Assembly: GCA_026413225.1 (NCBI GenBank)
Contig: CM048572.1
Location: 4,836,001-4,900,000 of the forward strand
Direction: 5' to 3'
Length of the DNA stretch: 64,000 nucleotides
Source: Otis tarda
Taxonomy: Eukaryota > Chordata > Aves > Otidiformes > Otididae
A program made the translations under genes and the position numbers. Numbering within the stretch: the stretch's first letter is position 1; every line of letters starts with the position of its first letter. Below the pieces are notes generated by a model. That model did not search any database and was not told the DNA's origin. It was given only the letters and a program-made list of their open reading frames with translations. This document shows positions 11,330-23,060 of the stretch, piece after piece.

Positions 11330-12080
11330 CTCTGACAAGAGAATAGGTTACTAATGCACCAACACAGCTGTTTTGACACTTTTGATGAATAACATTCAAT
11401 ACTATTAATTGGAACAATTGCTTTTCATTTAACTAAATCACTAGAATTGCTAAACTAAATTGAAACGGAATGTAATTTTGCCTCGCTCTCCTTTAATATG
11501 GGCCTCTAAATGTCTTCTCCCTGAAGAATTAGTAACTTAATCACCTAACAGTGATAACTGTTTCATAGCCCTCAGCTGGAAGCTTTCCTGCTAAGCAGTA
11601 TTGCATGGGAGCAGAGTGTTGTAACAGGGAACAAATCCCATCTCTTTCCTTTCTCTGCTGCGATATTAATCATATTAAAAATGATTCTCTTCCTCTTTCT
11701 CTGTTCCAGCAAGATCTTTATAGATCATCATAATTTCAGCCCCCTCCTTTTTGCATTGTATCAATCACTTGGTGTGTCTAACAGGGTGCACAACAATTAT
11801 ATGTGTCCATTATGTTAAAGATGGATTTTTGCTGTCAGTGCCTGCGAGATGGGTTCTTGTTCATTTTCCAATGAACTTGTCATCCAGGGCACACAATGCA
11901 AACGCCATAGCATAATGTGGTGACCACATTGACCAAAAAAACTTTAGAGAGATGACTATATGGCAAACGTCTAGCTGTCTTTATTAAAAAAAAAAATCAT
12001 GGCATAAATAAAAATAGCTTTAAATGTATTTGGATTACCTTAAATTTACATGGCGTGTAAATCGGCTAACGTGGGTGTCT
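11330..12080. promoter_or_regulatory. Large candidate conserved non-coding element with a double RUNX palindrome
   Basis: About 750 bp are repeat-free, AT-rich and dense in homeodomain-type words (ATTAATTGG, GATATTAATCATATTA, TAATCACC). A 17-bp perfect palindrome at 11914-11930 consists of TGTGGT and ACCACA, two back-to-back RUNX hexamers. A strong splice-acceptor-like pyrimidine tract ends at 11709 (CTGTTCCAG). The texture is that of a deeply conserved developmental enhancer, but I could not align it to anything. An alternative is a non-coding RNA exon. Confidence 0.4.
11914..11930. promoter_or_regulatory. Inverted double RUNX motif
   Basis: The sequence is AATGTGGT, one central G, then ACCACATT: a perfect palindrome apart from the centre. 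TGTGGT/ACCACA is the established core of RUNX sites. The symmetry is seen directly; occupancy is inferred. Confidence 0.4.
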
Positions 12081-13039
12081 TCTGGCCAGGAGTTTCTGCA
12101 ATCCCGAGACAAAACTTGTGAGACAAAAAAGTGGGAATTCAGAGGGGACACCTTTTGCTAACAGGGTGCATTTTATGATTCTTATTTTATTGTACTAATA
12201 GATTGAACCTCTTGTCCACACAAGGCCATTTTACAGCTGGGAAAATTGAAATACAGAAATTAAATGCTTTACCAGAGTTATGTGGAAAATTACTGGCGAA
12301 GCTTGGTTTACTAATTAATTGTCTGGTACTCTTCCCTCTAAATTTGCACTTGCTGTTTTTCCGTGTCAGTGATTATTTTACGTTTTGCAGACTAACTTCT
12401 TGTGTTTGTTCAGAGACAGTGAGACAGGAAAAGATAAAAAGCTAAATGTTATTATTACTTAAATTTACTGAGATCTCATTATTAATAATGTTGTTGCACT
12501 GGAATAGTTCTCAGTAGGTTCCTAGTTGCTAAGAAAAAGCCCAGAGCCTGTAGGTTTCTGTTTATGTGTAAGCCAGGTGCATGCCAAGCATCCTGACATT
12601 GCCTTGTGCTGGTTTTTGAAGGCACCCAGCACTTCGTGGTTACCTTACCATGCGCAGGATTCATTTGCCTTTAAGCTTGCTGACCCACCACCCTGCCCCG
12701 GAAAGTGAAGGCACATTAAATAAAAGTCAAGTAGACAGAATTTGGACCATGCTAGAGCCTCATTTAGACATTGCTTTTTTGGATGGAGAGGGAACAAAAT
12801 GATCTTTGTTGCAGATTAATACGCCCACTTGTTTTTTGGGTTACAGTTAATTCATTCAAATCTGCTGCTGGGGTTTTGCCAACGTTTCCCTTCCACACTT
12901 GTGAACGATGAGTGACAAAAGGCCTTTCCTGAAGTCAGAGCTGTGCGGATCCCTGCGGGGTTCAAGGCTGCTGACATCTGAGGGTGAGATTCCCTGTGTG
13001 TGTCACCGCCGCGATTGAAACTGCACCTACGGCCCAGCC
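12081..13039. other. Non-coding unique sequence
   Basis: No recognisable gene, RNA or transposon. The stretch contains AT-rich homeodomain-like words near 12436-12495 that may be the distal edge of the preceding element. The 80-codon plus-strand frame at 12203-12445 has no recognisable domain. Confidence 0.5.
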
Positions 13040-13480
13040 ACGTTCCACTGAACCCAACAGTTGATTTTTGTTAGTAAGTCTGGCAAATTTCTCTCTCTAA
13101 TGAATGATGCACGGAGCTGTGATGTTTCCAAAGTGCTTGAATACTTTGTCTTTCTCAAAAAGTTCAGGGTATTATAGCCAATTGGCTTGGTGTAATTAGT
13201 TGTTAATAATTCTTACTTTTCCATGTACATATCTGAAAGTCATCTGAGTCTGTAGTGTTTCATTTTTATGTCCTGTAAGCGGTTAATTTACTTCACTGTG
13301 TATTGGTTCTGTTCCCTGTCCAAATGACTTTCTAAAAAATTCAGACTAACGTGGATTCTGTTCACAAATTGCTAATGAATACCCACAGCTGTTTTACCTG
13401 TGAATAAAGTGGATTTGGTGCAGATATTCATTGACATTAAAGAATTAATGCTAGATTAAGTAACCTAACCAGGGAAAAAT
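13040..13480. promoter_or_regulatory. Candidate conserved non-coding element
   Basis: Repeat-free AT-rich sequence with CCAATTGG followed by TAATTAG and TTAATAATT words near 13180-13210, and further ATTAATG words near 13445. Only composition and motif density support this call. Confidence 0.28.
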
Positions 13481-16400
13481 GTGGAGAGGCAGCTAGAATA
13501 TCAGGTGCTTATGTTAATCGAACTGCTGTTCTGTTGCTGATGTTTTCCTCTCAGTGGAGTTGGATGCGTAGATCACTGGTGCTGTGGAGTAGAGACTGTT
13601 ATGGTGCTTTACTGCCTGCGGGACGGAACTGCACGTTAGTGATGCAACTGGGCATCCAACTCATCTAAAAATAGTTCTTGTGTCCTGTTTTTAAGTTTCT
13701 TATGCTCCACTCTTGTATTCTGTTTATACACGTGCCGAGCTTTCCTACCATGCTATACAATACGTTATACTCCTAAGCGTTATTTTCCAGGGGGAATCAC
13801 AGGTGAGGATGGCGTAAAGAGAAAGCCCAGTGAAGGCTGAAATTCTTCTGCATATGGCAGTGATTTATAGAGATTCATTGACTCACAGTTTGGCCACTGG
13901 AAAGGTATTTTTAAACATAACTTAGTTTAGACCAGTATCTGGGAGGGGAAAGGGAAGTGTGATAAAGCAAATGATGGAAACTTGCAGTGAGAAGTATTTT
14001 GGCAGCCGGGGCCTGGCGTGGTGCTGCTTGAAAGATGAGCACTCTGTGAATTGAGGGCATCTCAGGAGAAGTAAATCTGCCTCCTGCAACACAGACTGAG
14101 CACTGGCCCAAAGACCCCGGGTAAATAAGAATCAAACTTCAGTACAGGACATTTATGTGGTCATGATTTATTGGTGCTCTCAAAGCCTTTGAACCTTTGC
14201 AGCCCTTTGGGGGAAATGGTGTGTTACAGGGGCTTAAATAAATAAATAAAAAATAAGAAGAAATACATGCCTATAGCTACAGGAAAAACCTATTGTGCCA
14301 TTTGTTCCAAAAGCCTTGACACGTTCAGGGATTTTTCCTGAATGTGATTTTTTTTTTTTTTTTAATAGGATTTTGGTCAGTCAGCCAGGGCTGTAGGAAA
14401 TAAAACAACTCTTTGACAGATTCTTGTTTCTCAGTCCCTTTCCCAGCAACTTCCCACTCTGGTAAAGCGAACTGAGCTGCAGGATTCTGATGGAAAAATC
14501 AAACAAACCTGCCGAGCGTGGCTGAGAAGTAATAGAAAACTACTTGGATCTCAAGGCCCTGCCAGGATAAGTTTAACACGCTGTTGTTCCTTCACCAGAT
14601 GTCAGATATCCTTTTCCGTTTTCTGCGATGTATCGTGTCCTTGGTTCATTCTCCTGTGACTGGCCTTTGGTGCTGACTGCCTGGGATGTAACAGTAACTC
14701 CTCTGCGGAGGCTTCCTAACCTGCTGCGCAACGCGCTTTGCTGTTCTGCATGCGTTTCTATAGCGTATCTCATAGTACAAATGACACAAGGATGGTCAAA
14801 CTTTACGATTTCTCAGTTCTGGTGAAGGAAAACAGTAACAAAAAGGCAAAAATTATCATAGTCTCTTCTCCGGAAACCTTGTCTTGACTGTGGTTGGTTG
14901 GGATGTGACATGAGTTTGTTTTACTGGAAGGCAGTTCTCGTCTGCTTTGTAACACGCTGCGGGCAGTTGAGCTCCACAAACCGTGAGGGGTTTCTGTGTG
15001 GAAAGCTCTAATGCAGGGAAGATAAAAGGTGAGTTAGATGTGCCACCAGCCTGTTATTTACGTCGTGGCTCGTTGGTGACTGGAATGGGGAACGCACGCA
15101 TTCTGGTGTGTGTGACAAATATCTGGTTTGAAATGTTTACTTGTGGATCATTATTAAGAAAAACTAACTTCTACTTTAAGAAGTGCTTGGATTCTTGATG
15201 GTGGGTTTTGGTAATGATTTTTATATAATACTGAAAAGAAGTATAATTTTTCCCTCATTCTATCCCTCTCCCTTTTTATACTGATCAAGTATGGGAGAAT
15301 AAAATTTGAATTTGGTGGAAGACCAATGGAGAACAGACTCCTTGGAAATAGTTACCCGTTCCTTGGCTGTCTTCTTTTGACCCATCAGAGAGAATTTGAA
15401 CTGCACCAGAACAAATCTGTAATTTCAGGAAACCATGTGAGTGCAAAGCTGGTATAAGCATGACTGCATGAACAGGTCTGTTTCTGTTGGGAAGCTGTGA
15501 GTGAGGCCAGCTGTTCCACATCAGAAGTTGCCCACTGCAACTCCATCTCTCCTCCAGTACTGTTAGTCTGAGGTCTCTGAAAGCCTGAGCATGCTTGAGA
15601 ATAGTTTTCTTCCTGGAGTCTAGAGGAAATTAAGGATGAGCCAACGCTCGTAACATTTTATAATAGTAACTATAATTTAATTCTTAGAGGTAGTTTCCAA
15701 CATCTGCAGTCCAGAAGCGGAGTGCGACAAGGGTTTGCAGGTGTAATAAGTCATTCTGACCATCCTGTAACTCCAGGATGTACTTCATCTTTCACAGGTA
15801 CGTCCTGTAGGACAGTATATAGAAGAGATAGGGCTGGGATGTAAATATGTTTCTGCCACTTTGTGATATGCCAGCATAGCTGTTTCTGGGCTTACGTTCG
15901 TCAGACTTTGTGGGCAAGTGGTAACTACAGAAGATGGGTGCTTAATGCACGGAAATGTTCATCTTAGCGCTTAGTCCTTCCAGTGCTTGGCCGCCTCCTC
16001 GTTGCTAGCTTCCTGGTGGTTATTTCCAACCTTAATCCCTGTCAGCCGCCTTTGTTTACTGTGTCCTTAACACTGCAGAGAATTCTGCTTGCTGGTGCAC
16101 ATTCAGGATGGAGCAAAGGCATTTTGCATAGAAAGAAGAGCTTTAGCATTATTCTGGATATAATTTTAGATATATTTTTAAACGTAGTTTTGGGAACAGT
16201 TTAAGTTTGCAAACTTCTAAGAAAAATATTAGAATGGTGAGGTTACGGGAGGTAACGGGGAGACACTCCTCATGCGTCAATGGCTCAGTGTGGCTCCCAT
16301 ATTCACTGTGTTTCTGCCAGGCGTCTTCCTTGACGTGGTTTCTCAACCCTTGCTGTGTTCTGCCTTCTCTAATTCTTTCAAGAAGTTGAAATCGGTGTCA

Positions 16401-16579
16401 GTGGGGTTGGCTGTCTCTCCCAAGGGATGCGGAGGTGGCTGTGCACTTTATGGATGGGACAGTTGACTCGGAGGAGTATATGTGACGGTGAGGCTGGGTA
16501 GGCATGGCTGTAAACTGTACTATTAGTCTTTAATTTCTGAATGTGAGAGGCCTTCCATAGCGTGCTGTTCTGGAGCACC
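13481..16579. other. Non-coding unique sequence
   Basis: No gene recognised. Simple repeats are an AAAT array near 14236-14254 and a 16-T run at 14348-14363. Several 60-80 codon frames occur on both strands and overlap each other, as expected for non-coding DNA. Confidence 0.6.
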
Positions 16580-16740
16580 TCCCCCTGTCCTCAGAACAAG
16601 CGCGCATGCTGGCAGTTAATGAGAAATGCTGGAAGCTAGGTCCCGAGAGATGATTAAACCTCACAAGCCAATTAAAAGGAGTGTAATTACACAGCAGAGA
16701 CAAGCTGTTAAACAAGCTAGAGGTTATTGTCCTTCAAGTC
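16580..16740. promoter_or_regulatory. Candidate element with a TAATTA palindrome
   Basis: This stretch carries GTGTAATTACAC, a perfect 12-bp palindrome at 16681-16692 centred on the homeodomain core TAATTA. GATGATTAAAC and CCAATTAAAA lie just upstream. Paired homeodomain binding is a plausible use; it is inferred from the motif only. Confidence 0.3.
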
Positions 16741-18329
16741 AACGTACTGGAACAGCCAAGAAAAGCCTACCAAGGAATCACTGACAGGGCAGTTCTGCTT
16801 GGCCTGAGGCTTCTTTCGGGGAAGCTCAGGAGCTCGGTGAGAAGTGGGCTAATGTGGCATTTTGCCTTTTGTCTGTGTTTGTAGATGATGACAAGCGCTT
16901 AGAGCAGGGAGATCTGGAGAGCAGCTCCCATGGCAGTAAGCTGTGCTGCCTCTAGACTGGTGTATGGAAAGCTGAAGGGCTTCCCTAGGCATTCGTTCCC
17001 TGTGTCGGGAGAGAAGCGTGAGCAGATCCACCTGGCTTGGGAAACAAGGTGCGTGGCTGGCACAAGCTGGGATGTGTCTGAGGATATTACGTTGTGCTCA
17101 GCCAAGCTCCAAGAGAAATTCCATGCGCAAAGCAGACACAAGGATAATTTATGGTGACTGCTTTTATTTGCTCATGGGTGTCTGCAGACTGGTAGTGTAA
17201 TGATATCACTGTTGTTGAAAAGGCTTGACTGAACTTTTTTGGCTTGGCTTGGGCACAGGGAATAAGCAGTTTGGCATTACCAGTATTGGTTACTGGTGTT
17301 GGAAGAAATGGGTTGCATCCCACTGTTTCTGCTCTGTGTGTATCAGATGTGTGTAAACCTAAATCCAACTCATGCTACTTGCAGCGGTCTCCACTTGATA
17401 TGGATTCTGGGAAGCATCAGCATGTACCTTCAGCTAGTGGAGGAATTAGTTGAAAATGTTAATTGCTTGCCAGTCTGGTGTGTCCTGGCCACTAGGTGAC
17501 ATCGCAGACTCGGTGCACTGTGAGCACTTCCAGTGGGAATGTTTCACACCCGACCTGCAAATGCGGTTTTGCTCAGGCAGTGCACGTGTCCATCTTTCCA
17601 CCATGTTTGTACTTGAACTCCATGTGATAATAAAAGAACTAAAGAATGTGGATTTTAGCACACAGCAAATGAATCATCTGAAAATGAGAAAGCTTGCTCT
17701 GGTAGAAATTGAAATAGTTCTGTTCCATTATCAGTCAAACTGCTCATTTGGTGGAAAACCTCAGAAATGCTGCATGGGTTTGGCCTAGTTCTGTTCGTAG
17801 CTGCTCGCCTGTGTAACCTTCGACAACTAAAATCCTCTTTCTGTCAAGCAATAGCGTTTGAAATGCCCACTGGAGGAAAAGGGTGAAGCCAAGCCTTACA
17901 GCTTCTCTTACGAAATCAGGTAGCTATGAGATTTTTAAATTCTTTTTTTTTTTTATTTTTTTACCATGCCACAGGGCATGTTCCTTTGCCTGTGTATTCA
18001 GGCTTCAGGCTGTAGTTGGGAAAATGACTGCAAACTTAGCTTCAAAGTAAATGTCTCCAGAAGGCAGAAGGGTCACTCAGCTGTGAAAAGTGACAGCTCG
18101 GGGGCCAAATCCAGCCTGACGAAAGCACATGTAATGTCCAGGGATAGAATGAGTCTGCTGTTTGGGGTTTTTAATTCCACACCCCCCACCCCGGCACCCC
18201 CCCAGCATCCTGACAGAAAAAAATAGCTCCCCTGTTGGAAAATCCCCATGGATCAGCTTCTCAGTCAAGGTCAAATCCCCATCTTTTGTACTTTTCTTGG
18301 CCATTATTTCAGGTGATAGATGCACTATT
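16741..18329. other. Non-coding sequence with one exon-like signal
   Basis: No assigned gene. A 51-nt stretch at 16885-16935 has a branch-site-like CTAAT, pyrimidine tract, AG, an open phase-1 frame and a GTAAGC donor (see the finding). Overlapping open frames on both strands between 16849 and 17788 otherwise look like chance. A T-rich run lies near 17943-17961 and a C-rich patch near 18181-18206. Confidence 0.5.
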
Positions 18330-18760
18330 GACTGGCAGCAATGACAGAGCTTGGAATGATGGGGGAACTGAGGCATATTCAACACACTGGCACACAGCTA
18401 ACTCATGCTAATGTTCAATAATCCTCTCCTGCTGCTACACTCTAATGGCTGTGGGCTTGATAGAGCCCCCTCATTGAACTGGTGTATTTCTTATGGGCCT
18501 GCCCGCCCATCCTTCATGAATTTTTATTAAACAAAACTGTAAGCGGATTGATTTTGTACTCCTTTATTGCATTTTTATTTAATTCCTTTCAATGGTGGAG
18601 GCTCCATCATGTTATCTCAACGTAAATCATGCTGGGGCAGCATGCCAAAAAAATAAAAAGACTACAGGATCATACTTGCATCCAGCGTAAATTTTACTCC
18701 TATAACCTTTATTAGCGTAGATTCATTGATTTTTCTCAGCCTGCCCCATTTTCCTCCTCA
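18330..18760. promoter_or_regulatory. Candidate conserved non-coding element with a MARE-like palindrome
   Basis: Repeat-free, AT-rich sequence with homeodomain/forkhead-like words (TTATTAAACAAAAC near 18525). CATGCTG-GGG-CAGCATG at 18628-18644 has perfect 7-bp arms. Its inner 13-mer TGCTGGGGCAGCA has the outer arms and the length of the TPA-type Maf element TGCTGACTCAGCA, with only the central three bases changed. Conservation is inferred. Confidence 0.38.
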
Positions 18761-18881
18761 TCCCTCCTTTTGGTTAGATTTAGGTCAGAACCCGGCAGCT
18801 CTTGTTTTAAATAGAGGAGGACAGATTCTTATTTTTCTGGTTTAATAATAAAAAAATAAAAGTAGTTTAGGTTGATCAAAC

Positions 18882-18903
18882 TATTTATTTATTTATTTAT
18901 TTT
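18882..18903 (+). repeat. TTTA tetranucleotide microsatellite
   Basis: About five tandem TATT/TTTA units followed by TTTTG. Short, and likely length-polymorphic. Confidence 0.85.
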
Positions 18904-20233
18904 GTAATGCGCAAGTGAGAACCCTTGTAATGCCAATAGCACCATGGGCCGTGTTGGCAATGGGATTGCAGTAGGAGTAGCATTCTGGAGAGCAGTGAGA
19001 AGTTTCCTCTCATCCCGTCTCTTGGTGTATGTGTGGGGCTGTTTTGTTTTCCTTCTCTTCTCACAGGAAATTTGCATTAGTGCTGAGCAGAATTTTCTGT
19101 CTTAAGTCACTTTGTGTTGCTTCTCACCATCTTTGTGGGGTCTTGGTTAATTACTGAAGTTGTCAGCAATAATAATTAATCATCTTTTAAGGTACCTGAA
19201 CAGGGACCTCCTGTCTTCTCAACTGACCCTCATGCCTTCCCACTTGAGTCCATTAAAAAATGAGTTTGAACACTATTCATAAATGCACCATGTATATGTG
19301 GCTCTCTATAAAATACAGTTGGTAGGTAAGCAAGGCACCAGTAGGTGGCATGTGAGAATATATAGCATAGTTCCAGTTCTACTGAGGATGAACTGTAAAT
19401 TGGACTATATTTCTAAAACTGTCTCCCATAATGCTTTTCTGATTCACTGGCACTCCAGTGCACCTCAGGATGGGGCTTCCCCATCCATTGACTTGATCAT
19501 GTAGTTTGACTATGGATAACAAAGCGCAGAGTTTAAAGCTGGTCCCTCTGTAGCTTGTGCTGCAGTGTGACATCTCTTGCTGCCCCTAGTTGGCTGTTGT
19601 CATGCACGTTCCTAATCTAGAAGCAGTACTAGATGAGATTCGTGTTGCTTCTGTGCTTGACACAGTTGCACAACACAAACCATGGCAAAAACAAGAGTAA
19701 AAGATAGTTAAAATATTTTCTCCTGACTGATGTATGTCCTGACCCTGCCCAGGATGTGCTCTTGATGTGCTAAAAGCCAAGTCTTGTGCTTTTTCAGGTT
19801 GCCATCGGTGGAATGGTGGGAGTCAGTATCATCCTGCAGAACCGGAGCTCTTGGTTTCCACAGTGGCTGCTTTGTGTGGCAGAAGGCCGGTTTCTCCGCT
19901 GAACTGTGGAGCTCTAATACGACTGCTGAATTTCTGGGTTTGCACAGAGAGTAAGTTTATGCTCTGTTCTGGCACACGCCGCTCCGTGAGGCTGTCACAG
20001 CGGGGCTGCAGCAATCCCTAGTGAGGAATCCTGGGCTGAGCAAGCCGGTGGCAGTTTACTGCAGGGAGGGAAGGATGCTGGTGTGTCGACTGAGCCGGTC
20101 CCTCACCTGTGCACATCATGTGGGACAGGATGAGGCATTTTTGATTAAAGATAAAACATGGCAGAGTTATGATGACATGGAGATAACCGTTTTTAACTGT
20201 TTGCAGAAACATAATTTCTGTGCTTTTATGGAA
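18904..20233. other. Non-coding unique sequence
   Basis: I see no exon, RNA gene or transposon. The frame at 19767-20021 (84 codons) begins before a TTTTTCAG acceptor-like site but is opposed by a minus-strand frame over the same bases and matches no family I know. Confidence 0.55.
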
Positions 20234-20328
20234 TTAATTTTCTCCCTCTGTCCCAAGAAGTCATTTTTTGTTTAAAAATTCATGCTTAATTTTCTCCCTC
20301 TGTCCCAAGAAGTCATTTTTGTTTAAAA
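20234..20328 (+). repeat. Tandem duplication, two copies of about 52 bp
   Basis: The segment beginning TTAATTTTCTCCCTCTGTCC at 20234 recurs at 20286. The matching part runs through the TTTAAAAA at 20271-20278 and again at about 20321-20328. The only difference I see is one T fewer in the T run of the second copy, so the duplication is young or under constraint. Confidence 0.9.
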
Positions 20329-21426
20329 AAACAGAGTTTTGTTTTTAAATCACTCTAATAATGCAATGACAGTGAAGGTAAGATAGTGAAGAAGTGCTGC
20401 TGTTGGATTACAGCAAGAAGCATTCCAACACACATTTTTAGTGGATCACTTCTGATCATCTCCAAGAGGAAAAACAATTGGAATGGAAGCAGAAGATCCT
20501 TGACTTTCCTGAGCTGACAACGCTTGGTTGTTTTGCATCAAGGTTCACTAACCTAGAGATGGGCTTCTGGCCCAAATGATTTTGTAGCAAAAAGTTTGCT
20601 GAGAGAAGGCACAATCAGCAGAGGAGCACTTTATTGTGTAGTTTCTTCCCCCTTAGGTTAAAAGAAAAATTAAAATATTTGAAAACTAGTGAATTGTATG
20701 TCATAGCTCTTCCTAGTACTTATTAGTTTATTTTATCACTGTGCTAGCAATCGCTAGTCATGGCTCCTGTGGTGGAACAGTTTTGTTCAGAAACAAAACG
20801 TCTGTTTCTGCAACAAAAGTACAAATAGTTTAACCGTAGGGTAAGAACAAGGAGTGATTCACTGACACAATGGCTAATATTCATCACAGACTCTAACTAT
20901 TGTTGTGGCTTTGTATGTCTGGCGGAGGGGTGGGGAAAGTAACATTGAATAAGAGCAGTTCAGTGGTGTTATGGCTAGACACCTGATTTTCAGAAATCAT
21001 TGAACGTTCGCTAAACGGGCAGCTCTCTTAACACAGCTACAGCAGAGCCTAAAGGTGCTTGGCCACTTAATTCAGTGGTGTGTTGGTCCCTTAATGTTCT
21101 GTAGCTTTCCGTGCTACCAGTTTATTTCCCCATATGAACTTCATGTGATTATTCAGGTTAAAGGGGGACTGAAATGGATAAAGTAGGGCAGCTTACTCTG
21201 TATTAAGGGATGTCTGAAAAAAAAATGCGAAGATGCAAGCAAGGGGCTCTTCAGTTGCTGCTGGTTTGTCTTGGCCTGTCTAGCCCTTGCACAACTGATC
21301 CTTGTGCAAACAGATCAGTTTGTGGCTGAATTCTGCAGGGGGCTATTCATTTAAAAATATAAAATGTGTCCAGAAGTTTGCAAATATTTGAGTCACTTTA
21401 TTGATGGGGAGAAACAGAGGTAAAAC

Positions 21427-21462
<36 letters not shown>

Positions 21463-22739
21463 GGGAGGTAAGGGGGGAAGAAATGGTGAGACCTATCCTT
21501 TGGCTAGTAATTGGTCCAGGGGCAAAACCAGTCTGAGTGGGGTTTAAGTACTAGTTGTTTATGGTGTCTAAGAAAAGAGTGTTTCTTACAGGAACCACAG
21601 TATTAATCAGAGAACAAAAATGGCAATCTAGAAAGCTAATGACATTCCAGTTGATTTGATTATAAGATAATGATTGTTAAAAACTGTCACTTCTAATTTT
21701 GTTAAAAGAAATAACTCGAGTTAGATCCCTAACTTAGTGATATAGGAAGAATATTTGAAACATCAAGGAGAAAACTCAGGCCATTAGAGATGCTCTGCAT
21801 TGAGTAGATGTTTGGGAAGGGGAAATGGATTGCCTCCTTCATGCTAAATTAGCACAGAGAGACTCGGAGTGTCTCGACCTTTTCTTAACCTTGTATACTT
21901 GAGTTTTAGAATGAATTTGCTGGTTTTACCCTGTGTGGGGGAGCAGAAATAAATTGCTGTCTTGGGGAGGAAAAGGGAATATTTAGAAAAGTTGAAGTGG
22001 TGGCTGCAGAGAGAGGTGTGATGTGGCCATTTGCTGCTGCTGACCTGGTTCACCTTTGGTGAGTCGCATCATATGTTCATGTATTTTTTTTTTCATTAAA
22101 AAGACCATAAATGGAACTGGTTTGTCCCTCAGTCTTGTGAGATTTAGGCATGTTTTGTAGTACTTCTGTGATGATGGAAGACAATCTATCATATGAAATG
22201 AAAGTTATAGCTATCCAAAATGTTAAGGTTTAAAATGAGCTCGTTTGATTTGAATGGTTTTTTTAATTTATGTTTTTGCTTTCCTTCTTCTGTATGCCAA
22301 GCCAGCAGAAGTACCTACAGGGACTACTGTTTGTCTAATCTGAAACACCTAATTGGCATTGAAGTCTGTGACTATTCTGGTAGACTGACCAATATGGACA
22401 TATTGTTAAAGTTTGCAACTTTGGAAAAGTTCATGGGCACATAGCGTCCCTCCGTGGAGGTGGAACTGTCCCCTTGGCAGCAGGCTCCAAAGAGGCAGAG
22501 ATGTGAAGGCAGAGCTGTTATTTCTGTAGAGGAAAGCAGCATTTTGCAATACACAAGGCCGCACGCACCTCCCAGCGTTTGAGCATCATTGCTACATGTG
22601 AGATTTAGACCTCCCAGAGCCCGGTCTCTCAAGTTAATGGGGAAATGTCAGTGGATCGACTTGAGTTTTGAAGCTCTTTGCCTGTATCTTGTCTCTCTCC
22701 CTGTCCCAGTTCTTGCCATGTAATCCCACAATCTGGCAA
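20329..22739. other. Non-coding unique sequence
   Basis: No recognisable gene or transposon. It holds an 8-bp-arm inverted repeat at 21293-21320, a 29-T run at 21429-21457 followed by a G-rich stretch, and scattered homeodomain-like words. The frame at 22372-22632 on the minus strand (86 codons) is treated as chance. Confidence 0.55.
21429..21457. repeat. Poly-T run (29 T)
   Basis: The longest homopolymer in the window. No retroposon body precedes it on the minus strand, so it is called a simple repeat. Confidence 0.9.
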
Positions 22740-23060
22740 GCTCCATAATAAGTGCAGATAGATGAGTGTATGTACATCTCCATTAACATGACTGTGCAGG
22801 CTAATGATGGGGACCTCCTGCTGCTCTCCGCTTGTTTTCTGTTGATTGTTATGTAATGTTCGGCAGCAGGAGGTAAATTCCTCTCCAATTTTGAGACCCG
22901 TTGCAGCATGCAGAGCCCACTGTGAGAAGTCACGGTGATTGAGCTTTCGAATCGAGTCCCATGCTGATAACTATAAATCAGGCCTATTATACACTCCGAC
23001 CGACAGCCGGAAACCTTCCGTACTGCATGTGGCACAGCAGAGTCTTGGGAGCTACAAGGG
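22740..23060. promoter_or_regulatory. Candidate conserved non-coding element
   Basis: Repeat-free stretch mixing AT-rich words (TAACTATAAATCAGG near 22970) with an unusual number of retained CpGs (TTCGGC, CCCGTT, TTTCGAATCGAG, CTCCGACCGACAGCCGG). Retained CpGs in a CpG-poor context can mark constraint or low methylation. Support is indirect. The overlapping 133-codon minus-strand frame (22634-23035) shows no known domain. Confidence 0.3.
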
